A stretch of DNA of 64,000 nt from Antedon bifida (GCA_963402885.1 OY727096.1:16163820-16227819); one strand, 5' to 3'; shown: positions 1 through 13,227, numbered from the stretch's first letter. Notes: generated by a model from the letters alone, not told the origin. Translations and numbers: made by a program.

Positions 1-399
1 GAAATATTCATTTACATTCCTATTGTAGAAAATATAATATATTATTAATTATTAGCAAAGATGGTTTTGAGATTATTGTATTAATATTGTTAGTGTAGAT
101 AAACGTGTGACCAATATGGTCTTTTTTAATCAATATTTATATTTCACATCGCTATGAAATTTTTAGTGGACGCAGGATATAGGTAATTAATTATTTCACC
201 GATTTGTTATGAAAATTGTTCAAATTATATACTATTGTGTACGAATAATAAATGGGATGTATGTGTTATGAACTTGGACTATATGCAATTTTGTTTTATT
301 TACATTTTTCTTCATTCTCCAAAAGGAACCCGTTCGATATAATAGGCATCGTATAATGGTCACCAACAAATATATGAGAACAATAATAAAAGTAAAACA

Positions 400-725
400 T
401 AACAAAACACAAACAACTATTAATTTATCCTATACATAAGTGAATTGAAATCAATCAAATAAACAAAACATCATGAAACAAATACAACGCAAAGTGTGAA
501 GAAAATCAATGTAAATGTTACGTATGTATGTCGCCCCCTATCGATATGGAAATGTTCATCTGACATTTCATTATAACTTAGACAATAACTGAGAGAGTAA
601 ACAGAAATCAAATAATAAACTAAAGCAGGTAACAAAACACAAAGACAAAATTGTAAAATGCCAAAAGAATAATAAAATATATAAAGTTTAATCCGAGTAT
701 GTCGCCCCCTATCGATATGGAAAAT
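400..725. repeat. Two-copy tandem repeat, period about 170 bp
   Basis: The word GTCGCCCCCTATCGATATGG occurs at about 530-549 and again at 701-720. Each is preceded by similar A-rich sequence (ATCAAATAA..., ACAAAACA...). The two copies are diverged outside the shared word, so this is an old local duplication or two copies of a short element. Confidence 0.55.
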
Positions 726-821
726 TCACATCTTGAAATTCATTACTTTATGCATTAATTTTATCATACATGAGTTCCGCAATTCGATAAATTTGCATTA
801 TTCAGCTCAGTCCGTAAAAAT

Positions 822-837
822 ATTGCGCATGCGCAAT
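822..837. promoter_or_regulatory. Perfect NRF1-type palindrome
   Basis: ATTGCGCATGCGCAAT is a perfect 16-bp palindrome containing the nuclear respiratory factor 1 consensus TGCGCATGCGCA. NRF1 sites commonly mark metazoan promoters. It lies 2.1 kb upstream of the first CACNG-like start codon and about 1.2 kb upstream of a likely 5' leader exon. Promoter use is inference. Confidence 0.45.
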
Positions 838-2039
838 AGCCGGTTAAGGTTTTAACTAGCTTCTTCCACGAGTAGAATAGACATTAATTTGATTGTGAAA
901 CTTTTGTGATCGTTTTGGAGATATATGAATAGATACAGTATTCCACACGTCATCACGTGTGGGGAAAAAATCGTTCTTGAGCAGATTTTCAGAAGTCGGA
1001 GATACTGAAAGAAACGTTTTTGCCGCTATGACTTTAAATACAACGGTAGATGATTAGCCTTACTAGTTACATACATAACTTATTAAAATGCTTCGCTACG
1101 TGTTAGTTGTAATTAAATCGACAAACCAGAGATACTTACGCTATTTTTACTTGTTACGATGCTTTTAATACACAACACGTGGTCAACTCTCTCATTAATC
1201 CAGATTAAGGCGCTTATACATTAAAATATTTATTATTGCAATTTATAAAATCATGTGATGCATATGGATGTACAGAAGTTGACGAGGTGAAACGCAATGT
1301 TGATTTATGCGTCAGCGTCTCTGCTTAGCACAAAACTAGTAGAAACGAATTAGGTGCAATCTGTATAAAGTGATGTGTTTTTAAAAATTTATATTTATGT
1401 CATTAACTTTTGATCACGTATTTGTTATAACTTTGCAATAGTAGGTTCTAAACCCAGGTAGTTTGCTTCAACAATTACCTATCATTATTTATAAGACTCG
1501 TTTGACGCAGGTTTAGTATAATTTTATTTAGGTACTTGACGAATCGCTTGAAACAATGTGATTGATGACGGGAAACGCAATATTCTGTTTTTTCTGTTGA
1601 TTTTATTACTTCAAGAAATTCAAGAAATGTTATTGGTCCACCTAAAATAGGAATTCGTTTTGCATGGCATAATAAAACTACAAAAGAAAAAAACATCAAA
1701 TAACAAAACGCAGTAGGCCAATGTTGAAATATTGTATATAGGCCAATGTTAAAATATTATTACATAATTCAAGTCATTTATATAAACTTGATACATACAT
1801 ACGGTAAACGTGTTTAATAAATAATGTTAATTAGCGTACAATTAAGTTTCGTTCGTAGAACCAGCTGGTAGAACAGGCATAATTATATACGTCACAATCA
1901 TCCATGTAACGTAATGTTGACTTTTCGTTCTTAATTCCCTTACGTTCATTAAAATTCATTACGCCTGAATTCATTTATTATTTACTACTAGCAATCTTGA
2001 AAACGTCTCTAGAGTAATTACATCAACAGTCAGGTCTAA

Positions 2040-2089
2040 TAAGGCCTCTCGCTCGACGTGTGCGCCTATACATTCACAAGTCAACTACG
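2040..2089 (+). other. Candidate 5' UTR exon of CACNG-like gene 1 (3' end only)
   Basis: A consensus donor ACG|GTAAGT at 2089/2090 is matched by an acceptor (TTGTAG|GAC) at 2900/2901, 30 bp before the ATG at 2931. This would make a non-coding leader exon ending at 2089 and a 0.8-kb intron. The 5' end of the leader cannot be placed; the stated start is arbitrary. Confidence 0.35.
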
Positions 2090-2930
2090 GTAAGTACTGC
2101 ATACGTAATATTATTCATAATAGTTTATTCATCTGATTTTATTTAGTTTGTTGAATCGTATTATTGTTAATTATGAGTAATAGTTGTAATGATGTCGGTC
2201 ATTTGAATAGTTATTTAACTGTATAATAAGTAGATGTAGCCAACAATCTTGGTGCGTCAATCAGTTTTTAAACTGCTTATTTCTTCCACATTAGGCTACT
2301 ATTACATTTAATGGTACGTCTATTTGTGTTTCAAACATACGTTATGTTACTTTTGGTAACGTATGACTAACGCCACTATTTAATAGAAGTCAAAATATCA
2401 GGATTAACGACCCTTTTCGATAAAAACGGCGATTTATTTTCACGTCGATCGATAAAATAGCATGGTTGTTAATTTTACAGAAGAGATGTTATTATCCAAT
2501 ATTAAACTCCCATTCGTTGGTTTACTAATGTAATTTGAACGTCATTTCATCTCACCGTTTTTTTCAACAAAACCGTTGTTTCAGACTATAAAGTTTATAG
2601 ATACACAATCCTCTCATTTGACGAGATAAACTTGTTGGACTATGTCTTCTGAACATGCTCTTAACTGAATCAGATGCTTGAATTGAATACTATTTTGGAA
2701 AGCTTCGCGTCAGCTGTTTTATCCAATATGTCTAGGCCAAACACTTGCTGACTTCAATGTGATACAGCGGTGAAAACTGGACTTAACTTGGTATTATTTA
2801 TACTTGGAGAGACTTTCAGAAGTGTGTTATAGGCTAAGTTGGATTGTTTTAATACTGAAACGACAACTTAACGTAAAATATTTATATTGGTCAATTGTAG
2901 GACCGTATTAGTAATGGAATAATAGCAACT

Positions 2931-3189
2931 ATGGTTTTGTTTCCATCAGAAGAGTTCACCAGTATGCGAAAACTACCAGAACTTACCCTGGGGTCCAAAA
3001 AGCAGCCATTGCTGACCATAGCAATGCTAGGTCTTGGATACCTGGCTGTGTTCTTGCTGATAGGAGGTCTTTTCAGCGACTACTGGATTGAGACCAGAGA
3101 ATTGGCTTATCATAGAGACTTTCCAGACTCAACACTGCAAGCGTGGGTTAGGTTGCATGCTGGTCTCTTCAAGGCATGTCCATACGAAG
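2931..3189 (+). CDS. CACNG-like 1, exon 1
   Basis: Starts at ATG 2931; an internal ATG at residue 12 is the only near alternative. Encodes the N-terminus, TM1 and most of extracellular loop 1, through the GLF-x-x-C signature. Donor AAG|GTGGGT, phase 1. The open frame runs only three codons past the donor. Confidence 0.85.
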
Positions 3190-6100
3190 GTGGGTAATTT
3201 TTTCTCGTCTAATTGATATCAACTGGGCGAGAGACCCTGTTGAATTTTTCCTCTCATTTTTTATTGATATTCCTTATCCTTGTTATTACCTTCGCAAAAG
3301 AGGTTATGTAGTCAATCACGTGTGTCTGTCTGTTAGCAAGATTACTAAAAAATGTATTGCCAAATTGAAAACAAAGATAGATATGGTCAAGGACCACTCC
3401 ATAAAATTTTGGAGGTATTTCGGACCAATTCTGGACCACTTGCTAGTATTATTTCAGACCTGCTAAGTGTTAAAAGATAAGAGACAATTTTACTGAGTAC
3501 TGAGCAGTCTTAACGAAACAATAAATTTGTGATTTTTAATTTGTAAGAATAATTTGATTTAATGTACATGTTTCATACAAGTAGTTGTAAAAAACCCATT
3601 CACCCGCTTGTTTCTGGCGTTTTGACAGGCTCGTTCATTATACTATTAGGGAACAGCCCGCACCACCCCTTCCACTTTTTTTTTATTAAATTGTTCAACT
3701 GTAGTAATTGTTCTATTGTTAGTCAACTGAAAATATTGTTAGTTGATACAATTAATGTTATTCTGTTACTATTTGCAGCATACCTCCTAGGCGGAGGTGT
3801 GCACTCTCAGAGTGCCGTTCTAGTTTATTTATTCTAGTGCATCAACGGTATAACTACTTTTCCATGAAGATATATATTTTCTATTTCTCTCTAGAAAGTA
3901 TTAAAATATAAAATCAATATTTTTAAATATTTTAATATTGAAGAACAATTCGTATAAACTAGTTTATTTAAAGCGTAAACATTGTATTTACTGCCGTTAC
4001 GTCACAAATGTATTTACATTTAATGTTACTGCCAATTCGGATGTATTTCCAAATAGATTTTTATTCAAATCGAAATATAATACCATATGTTATCACAATT
4101 TACGAGCGATGATGGATATAAACACAGTCAGGCGTATCATTTATATAGCATACTCTAAGCATATTATTTACTGTTCGTTTATAATAATAATTGGATATGC
4201 TAATTAGAGTGTTATATTAATAATATCTATAATATCTATTTGGTTATTAAATTAATTTAAAGATCGTTTATTTAATATACCATCGTTTATCTTGGTAATA
4301 ATAATCTATAAAATAGAATGATAATTATTATTTTAAAATAGTTTACCACGGAAGGCAAAATTTAATAACAATACTTGGTAAAGTTAGATTACCATAGGGC
4401 CTATTAATACACCCTCCCATGGAGTGGAGTTGTGGCTTGTTGGTTAGGTTCAAGTCCTGTCATATGTCAGGATTTTTTCTCATGACAATTTGCAACTCCA
4501 CTCCCTTGTAATAAGTCTTTGTTTATGTAGAGCATCTTGTGTTTATGTTTGTCGTGTGAACGGGAGAGCCACCTTTGAGAGAAGGAGAGTGATTGAGTTC
4601 ACTTATGGTTATCCTTGGCAATTTGCCTAAAATTAAATCAATATAAATTGCTGAAAGGGTGTATCTAGTCCAACCCGTTACCCATTGTTGTAACTTCATC
4701 ACCAACGTTCCTTACAATTCTTAGCTTCTTGTTTTGTAATTTCAATATAGAATATTTCACATTCGATGATATTGCAATTTATCGAGAGATTTTATTCAGA
4801 GACTCGGATAATAAGCCGCGTTGCCTCCAGAGACCAAAGAGAGTGTCAAGCGCAGAAAATGAGATTCATAATTTCCAAGTGATCTATAATTGAGAAGCTA
4901 TAACGTGACTGTCATGCTATCTCGTCTTTCAGTAAAATATTCCCTGGAATATGTTATTAAAATATAGAATAATAAAACAAGAAATGATATTCATAAAAAT
5001 TGTAATTCGTAATATTTGTATCATTATTGAATTTGGTGCCGATGGCATGTAAAGATTATTTTTAAATTAGTAGACTTTGATTTTGTTCTTCTCAATCTAA
5101 GAACAAGTGTTTTAAAAGTACTGCAATGCATACTTATGGCTTTCAAGAGACAAAAGTACACTAACCATTGCATTACACTGCTATGTAATGCTTATAACTT
5201 TTTTTAATCTATTATAAACATCTATTGTTAGATTAATATTACATTAAAATAATACCCTGTCTGAAAATATTTATAATTTGCACGCATATTAGTATTACAT
5301 ACAGTTTTCAACCGATTCTCTGTGTGTCTGCATGTCATTAACTGACAGTATCATAGGCAAGTTCTGTAATACAGTGTCATGTATCATACGTGTTACGCCT
5401 GTATTATGTTATGGTTAGGTTAGGCGTAATTCTATGATACAGGCATCACAATGTATTAAGCAATAACTAGAATATATACACTTACATACATACACTGGTA
5501 CGGGAATCGTAAGAACACAATACAAAGAAATATATTATTGTCTGTTTTAGGTGTGTTGTTTTAAGCAAAGGATTTTATCAAGTTAATTTGTCCATCTGGT
5601 TCTCATAGTTGACGTTGTTTTCTGACGGCGGCCTATAAATGTCACTGTATCCCATTAGAATACTGTTAGTCTTTGCTAGCTAACAGCGGCTTTCATTCTA
5701 TGATGGATGACAAATAAATAATGTAATAATCACAGTTTTTGCAACATCTGAGAGTTGAGAGTCATTCATCTGTACTGGACTCCAGTGTCGCTCCACGAAA
5801 GAAAGAAGTAGTTCTTTTCACCCAGTGTCGGCCAGATAATTAGGTTGCGCGCGGTGGTAAAACGCACAAGTAATTGACCTATCACACAACTTGTGAATTG
5901 TCGAATTTCTTGAGTTGCGCATACGTCATTACGTTTCGTCCAAATTCCAAAAGAGTTGGTTGGTAAATTGGTTGGGAGTTAAAATTCTTGCTCTTGGTTG
6001 TTCTTTTAGTAGCGATTGGTTACAGTCCTGTGTACAAGAGGTGTCGATGTCAACATATCAGTTTTGTTTGCAAATTTGAGACATTTCTTAGTATTAGGCC

Positions 6101-9100
6101 AAATAAATGGATCATAGAAAACTGTGCTGTACCTTTTGATTTTGCTCGTCTGACAAGCCAATATTTGATTTAATTAAGTTTATATAGTGTATAGCAGACT
6201 AGACTCATACATTTTAAAGAATGTTCATTTGAAAAATAACACAATAGTAAATTTCACATTATATTTACAGTTGTTCATATTACTTGTAGATTTATAACGA
6301 CCTCAATTAGCCTTTGTGATAATAAAAACCGAATCGATCAGAGAAAGATAATCTGGCACGACCACTCCGAGTCAGTTCGCAAAGTTCATGATAAATTTCT
6401 CGTTACTTTCTAGTTCAACATATTTGGATTCATCGAAATAAATGGAAAAAAAATAATGATGACGGTGTTACAGATACACCCGCACCAACAGAAACACATA
6501 CAGTGAAGAACGGTCAGTATAACTCATTAATTTCACACTTTGCAATGAGAAGCAGAAATTTAATTTGAAATTTCAATCATTTTTCAATTCTAACGACATT
6601 TAAATTTCAAAATGAGATTTATTTTTAGTTTGAATTTCAATAGATGCTCTTGGATTATATAACTTTAAGATTGATTCAGTAAATATTATTTCTTTTTCTT
6701 TTTTAACCGTTTTTTGGTTGTGACTTCTTGTTGATAGTTTGACTTAATTAGAATTAATCATAATCAGAATGACTTTTTTTTGTCTTGTGTGGGTTCGTCC
6801 CACTTTTATTATCATACTCTGTTATAAATATTATATTTTGTAAACATATTTTTTTCTCTCGTTTATATGTTACAACGTTAAAAGTAGTGATAAGTAGTAA
6901 TAAAAACATTTGCTGTATATACATAAAATGATTGATTTTGATGTTTTTAAAACCATATTTGCATTCGTTATTTTACATTTAAAAAAAAGTAATTTAAATA
7001 TATAAAATAAGTAACAAAATGGCAATAAAAAGATGATAAAAATTGATTAAAAAACGTACTTTTGACAGTTGTCATTATTCTATAAAGCTCGTGTTCGTGT
7101 TCGGGTAGAGAGGCTATAAGCTCAGGGGAGGAATATAAAATACCCTCCCTTTTCACCAAGACAAAAATGAATGAGATGAGTAAGAAGAATGCAAAAGTTT
7201 GAAAAATAAGATATTTAGAATGGATAAAATGGAATGATCTATTTAATGAAAACCGTAAGGTTAGAGTCCATACACTGTGCAAGTCCAAAATAGTATTTTG
7301 GCTCCGTGTGTATGTGAGACGCTTCATACCCGGATGTAAAACTTTTTTTTAAAGTATATCTATACTAATATATATAATATATATAATAAAAAGACTTAAA
7401 ATAACTTTATACATTAATGTTAAAATATTTTTATATCTATTCAATTCAATATATATATACATATTATACATATACTCATCACAGGCACATAAAAATTCAA
7501 AACGAAAAAGATGGAAAAGTCGCCAAAATCGAAATTCGAAACCGGAACAGTTTGCTTGATATGCAGATTTTTCTTAACCTTTAGACCACTGGGGTTTTTA
7601 TGGTATTTTTCAAATTCGATTGGATAGCGAATCTTTTTCATCCTGGTCGTATTACGGAGGAGCATAGATATATATAACTATCAAAACGTACTAAAAGAGT
7701 TTTTCTTTTACGTTAGCCCATTTTTGTTCAGCTTTGATAAAGTTGCATGCGTGTTCATATTTTTTTAAATTGGAAAGTTCAGTTTTGTATACGTTCCATA
7801 TTGTTTGTGAAACATTTTCTTCATTTAATGAATTATTATAGGTAAAACATGACTTATAAACACAAAAATGATGAGTTTGCTGTTAGTATTCCCTGTAATA
7901 ATGTTTATCCAACTGGAAAATTGATGGCGTGTTTCGTTTGCAGGGAAACACGTTACAATCATTAAATCAAACTTTCTCCAGACTGGTTGGGTTGTTTTAC
8001 AAAGAAATATCATATGTTTTTCATTTTATATTTCAGTTTTACATTTTTTGCATAGGTCAGTTTCCAGTAACTTCCATAATTTCAGCTTTACACTACATGC
8101 TAAAATTCTGTGCAACAGCTTGAAATTAAATTGGCAAACTTTAACTATATGTTTAGAGCTTTAGCAAGCTTTATTAAATCATATTTTATGCTAATTTAAC
8201 TCAACGCCTAATTCAAATTCTAATAATCAGAATGACTGACAATCAATTAAGCACGCTTTAGAATATACGGTATTATGCTTAATAAAAAATAAGTTCTAAA
8301 CAAATTGAATAAATAATAGAAGAAATACATTATGCTGCTCAGAATTCTTACGTTCGTAAAAGTATTTAATTTATTTTTGCATAATTTAATTTTGAGATAA
8401 AACTTTACTTGTATTCCTAAATTAAAATCCGATTAAACTTTTCCACAACTGAAGAAACTTTGTATACTGTCATCTGCCACTCCTATTTTGTCCAAACATC
8501 TTTTTTATTTGTTTTTGTTAATTGAATTTTGAAAAAAAAAAAGATTGGAACTAAGATTCACTCGACTGTTGTGATCTATTTCACAGGCTCAATCAAGATT
8601 AATGAATGTGCAAAAATACCTTATGTCAACTTTGAATTTATTGCTCCGCCACCAAACGTAAATTCGGCAGTTCTCGGTAAGTATTTTCTATAATCCGTGC
8701 GCCATAAAACGATTTACGAAATCAACACACAGTCTTGAATTTTAAAATCTCTGCAAGCACTCATCTTGTTTTATGTTTGCCGGTTGATGCATTAGTTTGT
8801 AAAAACAATTTTATTGAACGCAATTTGTAAAAGCATTCCTTATACAAAGAAAAAAATTTATCTTTTCCACCAATTGTTGTTTACCTTCCTCTATTTGGTA
8901 AAGAATCACATTTTATTCTTAATATAATTTCTTGTTTAAAAAATATCCATACGTTATAATACTGCATTTGTTATTTTTAGCAGAAAAAGTTACTTTTGAG
9001 ATATTTATTATGAAACTTACAATAAACTGATTGTGACTGATTTTAGAGAGTATTCGTAAGACAACATCTCTTGTATTTGCTGGTATGTTCTTTATGATCA

Positions 9101-9941
9101 TTGGGTGTGCTATGGCGACATTTGGACTGACAGATGGAGTAACATCCAGTAGACGCCATTGGATTTTCATAGCCGGTTTAATATTTATCATTTCAGGTAA
9201 GTAAGTAAGTTCTTTATAATATAAAGTAGGCCTACCTAGGGCAAAAAATTGAACTAACAATTATTCCATTCCATTATACTGTCTAGAAGTTGGTTGTTGA
9301 AAAGGTTGTAATCCTGAGTATTGTATCTCCACATATGACAATATTGTGTTCCGCATCATAAGTAAATTCCGTAATTCAGCATCACATGTCTATCATAATT
9401 ATGTGGTGCCTGTATCATAGAAGCTTAGGTTAAAGGTTCGGTATGTTTCAGTATATGATACAGGTGTTACGTGAGAAACAAATAAGAGGTTCTATCACGG
9501 AATTTAGCTATAATATCACTAGACAGATTTAGATGGCTAATAATATACAAATTATGTTAGAAAAGTTTACTATTATTCTTTCCAGGTCTGCTTATGATGA
9601 TAAGTCTGATAGTATTCTGTTCTTGTATCAACCATGCAGTGGACGAAAACTCACCGCGAAGTGGTGAAGAAGTTTTTTCATATTACTTTTCGGCTTCGTT
9701 CGGTGTCATCTCTCTAGCATTTCCATTGAGTGAAATGTCTGGTGTGTCTGCTATGTATCTATATATACACCACGCTACCAATACAGTTAAAGACGAGCAG
9801 ATGCGGACTCGTGCGTCCGAGTCCATGCGCAGCTCGAAGACAAATTCTCCAGATGGCACCCAGTTTACAATCATTCACGGATCGCCATACATGCGAGGTC
9901 GGGTGTATGACGACAGAACCGCTGACGTTGTAGAGATGTAA
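2931..9941 (+). CDS. CACNG/TARP-like tetraspan membrane protein 1 (4 exons, 284 aa)
   Basis: Spliced CDS 2931-3189, 8587-8676, 9047-9196, 9586-9941: 855 nt, 284 residues plus stop, every intron in phase 1. The protein has the claudin/PMP22/CACNG layout. TM1 is at about 27-48, and the first extracellular loop carries the family signature (Trp-52, a Gly-Leu-Phe in place of the usual Gly-Leu-Trp at 78-80, then Cys-83 and Cys-94). TM2 is about 124-144, TM3 155-177, TM4 203-227, followed by a 57-residue cytoplasmic tail. TM4 contains LSEMSGVSAMYLYIH, close to the vertebrate TARP pattern around AEMVGVLAVHMFI. Family members are auxiliary subunits that traffic or modulate voltage-gated calcium channels or AMPA-type glutamate receptors; which applies here is unknown. 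The tail ends in VVEM, not a class I PDZ ligand. A four-exon structure matches gamma-subunit genes. A claudin is less likely because of the TM4 pattern and tail length. Confidence 0.85.
3284..3825 (+). repeat. Dispersed repeat with 'cgcaaaagaggttatgt' head and 'ggcggaggt' tail
   Basis: The head ACCTTCGCAAAAGAGGTTA followed by a TGTCTGTCTGTTAGCAAGAT-type segment, and the tail GGCGGAGGTGTGCACTCTC with a following GAGTGCCGTTCTAGTT, match a widely dispersed non-coding repeat I recall from many marine invertebrate genomes; I cannot name the family. ACCTTCG...GAGGT at the head and CTCCTAGGCGGAGGT at the tail suggest partial terminal complementarity. It sits in intron 1 of CACNG-like gene 1. Short ORFs inside it are not genes. 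Confidence 0.5.
4421..4503 (+). repeat. tRNA-like SINE fragment or stem-loop
   Basis: GTGGCTTGTTGGTTAGG resembles an RNA polymerase III A box and is followed at once by GGTTCAAGTCCTG, resembling a B box, with the usual spacer missing. The segment is bounded by a perfect 12-bp inverted repeat (GGAGTGGAGTTG / CAACTCCACTCC). It is more likely a degenerate tRNA-derived element than a functional tRNA: no cloverleaf can be drawn. Confidence 0.35.
5340..5460 (-). repeat. Dispersed repeat, copy A (partner at about 9395-9475)
   Basis: The reverse complement contains GATGCCTGTATCATAGAA followed by a CTAACCTAACC-like segment and later ACAGGCGTAACACG. The + strand at 9398-9475 contains GGTGCCTGTATCATAGAAG, TTAGGTTAAAGG and ACAGGTGTTACGTG in the same order. 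Both copies lie in introns of the same gene in opposite orientation. Confidence 0.4.
7480..7600 (-). repeat. tRNA-derived SINE, diverged copy
   Basis: On the minus strand the order is CCCCAGTGGTCTAAAGGTTA (A-box-like), then GGTTTCGAATTT (B-box-like), then GGCGACTTTT and a T-rich body. The same order appears in the copies at 18165-18440, which share the GGGCGACTTTTT...CATCTTTATCGTTT body. The tRNA-like head plus shared body identify a tRNA-derived SINE family in this genome. Confidence 0.5.
8587..8676 (+). CDS. CACNG-like 1, exon 2
   Basis: A 90-nt exon missed by length-based ORF search. Acceptor TTTCACAG|GC, donor CTCG|GTAAGT, phase 1 on both sides. Encodes the second half of loop 1, with the second signature cysteine in INECAKI and an IPYVNFEF stretch where TARPs have an F-P-rich segment. 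Confidence 0.82.
9047..9196 (+). CDS. CACNG-like 1, exon 3
   Basis: Acceptor ATTTTAG|AG, donor TCAG|GTAAGT, 150 nt, phase 1 both sides. The acceptor two bases downstream would give an immediate stop, which fixes this boundary. Encodes TM2, the short intracellular loop and the start of TM3. Confidence 0.85.
9395..9475 (+). repeat. Dispersed repeat, copy B (partner at about 5340-5460)
   Basis: Similar in inverted orientation to the segment near 5340-5460 (shared CCTGTATCATAGAA and a following CAGGTGTTACG-like word). It lies in intron 3 of CACNG-like gene 1. Too diverged and short to classify. Confidence 0.35.
9586..9941 (+). CDS. CACNG-like 1, exon 4
   Basis: Acceptor TTTCCAG|GT, 356 nt to the TAA. 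Encodes the rest of TM3, extracellular loop 2, TM4 and the cytoplasmic tail rich in Arg/Ser (MRTRASESMRSS). A hexamer ATTAAA at 10161-10166 is a possible polyadenylation signal. Confidence 0.85.
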
Positions 9942-10372
9942 AAAATGTACTATCCATTTTACGGTCCCCTTTACTCTTTCGTACTTGGCAATGTTCAGAA
10001 AGGAGTGTTCCCTCCTCTTCCGCCACGGTAATTGATCGTGCTAGTAGTAGACATACATAACCATGTATTTCCAGCCTGTAATAATGCATACTTCTGTGTC
10101 GTCATTGGACAATGAATATGACATTCTATGAATGGTTACGAAACCAATACTGCGAAAGTAATTAAAGAGACAGATCTCGTCGATTCTTCTGTCTACCGTC
10201 CCAAATCGAGAGCTCGCTATTAGTATTATTTCCAAGTTAGAACCTCTGAATGTAGACAAACCCCTATGTATTATTCTATAGGCCTGTTGTAAATAGCAAT
10301 TTGATGGGAAAAGCAATGTAAAAAAGGTTTGAATATAAAATGTAAAAAATAATAGTTTTCCTAATTCCTTAC
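9942..10372. other. 3' UTR and downstream spacer of CACNG-like gene 1
   Basis: Begins directly after the stop codon; contains a possible ATTAAA signal at 10161-10166. Short overlapping ORFs on both strands here are not supported as genes. Confidence 0.4.
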
Positions 10373-13196
10373 TAGACTAGTCCAGATAGTCATATTTCCA
10401 CTCTAATAAGATGCTGTAGGCATTTCGTGTTAAAAGCGAAAAATATGTGTTTTAGGGTAATTTTGGGGTGCTGAATTTAAATCTGCTGTTTACCCGGCTC
10501 AATTTTTAGATCTTCACCCTTAAAATGTGAAAAACAAAATGGCCGCCATTTCAGACTTATTTTGGCTTATAACTTGACTTTTAAGTGACGTAGCAAGTTA
10601 AAAATGGTGTCTATACCTATGTTTGTGATTATGAAGATTCCAAATATACTGTTATTAAAGTTGTAAATATTCTATTTCAGCCGCCATGTTTGAAATCCAA
10701 GATGGCCGCCATTCTAAACATATTTTGCCTTATTAACTTGACTTTTAAGTAACATAGTAGGTTAAGAAATGATGTCTTTACCTATGTTTGTGATACTGAG
10801 GATTCTAAATATATTGTTACTAAAAAGTTGTAAATATTCTATTTCAGCCGCCATGTTGAAATCCAAGATGGCCGCCATTTAAAACGTATTTTGGCTTATA
10901 ACTTGACTTATAAGTAACATAGAAAGTTAAAAACGATGTCTATGTTTGTGAGACTGAGGATTCCAAATATATTGTTATTAAAGTTGTAAACAGCCGCCAT
11001 GTTGAAATCCAATATGACGCCTATTTTAAACACACACACACATATATATATATATAGATACAGATGAAGGGCTAGTGTTGCCCGAACGCTCTGCTAACTT
11101 TTCTGGCTGTTTTACTTTATCGTTTTGATTTAGTTTTTCGTTTTTTTTTGTATCTCCATTGAGATCCAGCTACATGATACCCACAGCATTGTCATTTTGT
11201 CAGATGTTCTAACCATTAGACCACTGGGGCTTTCATTGTATTGTTCCAATTCGATTGGACAGACTCTCGGTGGGGTATGGCTGAATGTATCTGTACATAG
11301 CTGTGCCTACTGTATACTGGTGGATATATATAGGCCTATATTGCTGCTACTAAATTTGTCGAGTAATTTTACGTATCTCCTCTGAAACCGCTGAATGGTA
11401 CGTGCTCACATTTGGCACACTTATGTATCATTGTTGAATGTTTTGATATTAGCCTAATTGTTAAAACGACTTCACAACCAAAATATTTCTTTGTAATCAA
11501 ATTTATTTTAAATGGAACGCTACAAAAATAATCCTCTGCTTCATCAGAGCATGAATACCTAATAACCAGACAAGAACGTATCTTTATTACCTTTTACTAT
11601 CAATCCATTTTCATATCACGCAATCCATTTTATAACAATATAGGCCTACTAGTATAATAATAACATTTTGATTGAATAGTGAGGGATTAGTTACAGTTTG
11701 ACTTTGAATAAACCATATTAGGCATATTGCCAAGGCTAATAATTATTGCGTTTTGCCGGTGGTTTTCCATAATCTAAGGCCAATTTTTAGGCCAAATCAT
11801 AATTGTGCGTATAGTTTTGTGTTTCCGATGCGTGTAGTATCCTATTTATCTTCATTTCCGTACGTTCGTAAATATTAGGCCGAATTTCCGTAGTAATTTA
11901 TAGACGTTCCGAAATTTGAACCGTGTTATACCGGTAGCAGAGCAAAGGTTGCTTCTTTCTGCAAATGTCCTATCATTATTTTCTTTGTTTTATTTGGAGT
12001 GTGGTTTAAAACAACACTTTTGTAAAGTTTATAGTGGATAAATAAAAATGAATTTTTGGAAATTGTGGTTTTAACATCTGACTTTATTTAGCATTTTTAA
12101 ATGAATTAAAATTCCAAATTATACAATTTAACCTTTCGCTCAATATATTTATAGCAACAGCTTCATATTTTTTGTATAACTTTTTAAAATTATTAATTGA
12201 TAATTAATTTACATTAATTGAGTACAGCTATTAGAATGTATTACCGTACCAAAAGTACCTTCATCGGGAATTTGCGGCCATCTAGGGGTGTCATTTAACA
12301 ATTTGCTTGCTCAAATACTCAGTGTCTACAGCCCTGGAGTCTTTGGGCAACCCTCTTAAAATAGTCTTGCGACCGCCCCTGATAGCTCTATCTATATTTA
12401 TTTACAGCAATTTGTTGAGGAAACTAAATATATCAATGTAAATAGGTGGTATTAATACAGTTGAGTAGGCCTACGTATCGGCTGGTGGTCTAGAAAAAAA
12501 TAATCGAATGCTATAGGCCTAATGTAAACTATACATTTATAACTACTCGTAATGCACTTACAGTAGGTGGTCTATAAGTTAAACCGTTAAGGAGATAATA
12601 TACAAGACTTCAAAATGGTAATGGCGGCCTTTTTAATTTATGCTAATGAACCCACTTCCCGATGTCCGATTTTGGTAAACTTTGGATATGATGTTAATTT
12701 GGACCATATCAACCAGACAAAACAAAACAAATTCTGTTGCAATTAATTGTTCTAGGTGCAACCATACTTTTACTGGACTATGGTATAAAAACCATTTTTA
12801 ACTTGCTATGTTAATTAAAAGTCAAGTTATAAGCCAAAATACGTTTAAAATGATGGCGGCCATCTTGGATTTCAACATGGTGGATGAAATAGAATATTTT
12901 ATTGATAAAAAGAAACATAAGTGCGCCAAATGTGAGCACGTACCATTCTAATTAATTAAATTTCATTATATCACCGGGCGGATTAGAATTTATTCTGTGC
13001 CTGTGATGTTTATATACTGTATATATACAGTATATAAATCCAAAGGCAAATTACTGAAAAAATGACAATGCTGTGGGTATCATGTAGCTGGATCTCAATG
13101 GAGATACAAAAAAAAACGAAAAACTAAATCAAAACGATAAAGTAAAACAGCCAGAAAAGTTAGCAGAGCTTTCGGGCAACACTAGCCCTTCATCTG

Positions 13197-13227
<31 letters not shown>

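Larger units (their letters stand above)
1..2039. other. Upstream non-coding region
   Basis: No convincing coding exon on either strand; the open frames are short, AT-rich and lack domain-like composition. It contains a tandem duplication near 400-725 and an NRF1-type palindrome near 830, listed separately. It may include the distal promoter of the first CACNG-like gene or of a gene beyond the left edge. Confidence 0.5.
3840..8586. other. Intron 1 of CACNG-like gene 1: mostly unique AT-rich sequence
   Basis: No exon-like segment could be placed between exon 1 and exon 2. The interval holds a tRNA-like fragment (4421-4503), one member of a dispersed repeat pair (about 5340-5460), a SINE remnant (about 7480-7600) and otherwise unremarkable AT-rich DNA. 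The peptides possible here are low-complexity Phe/Ile/Lys-rich and unconvincing. Confidence 0.5.

Noticed and set aside
3176..3466. Plus and minus frames just after CACNG-like 1 exon 1
   Set aside because: They fall in the intron and in the dispersed repeat that starts at about 3284.
4432..4460. Functional tRNA gene
   Set aside because: A- and B-box-like words are adjacent with no room for the anticodon arm; no cloverleaf possible.
10041..10316. Minus-strand 91-codon frame after CACNG-like gene 1
   Set aside because: It overlaps another minus-strand frame and the likely 3' UTR; no domain, no splice context.
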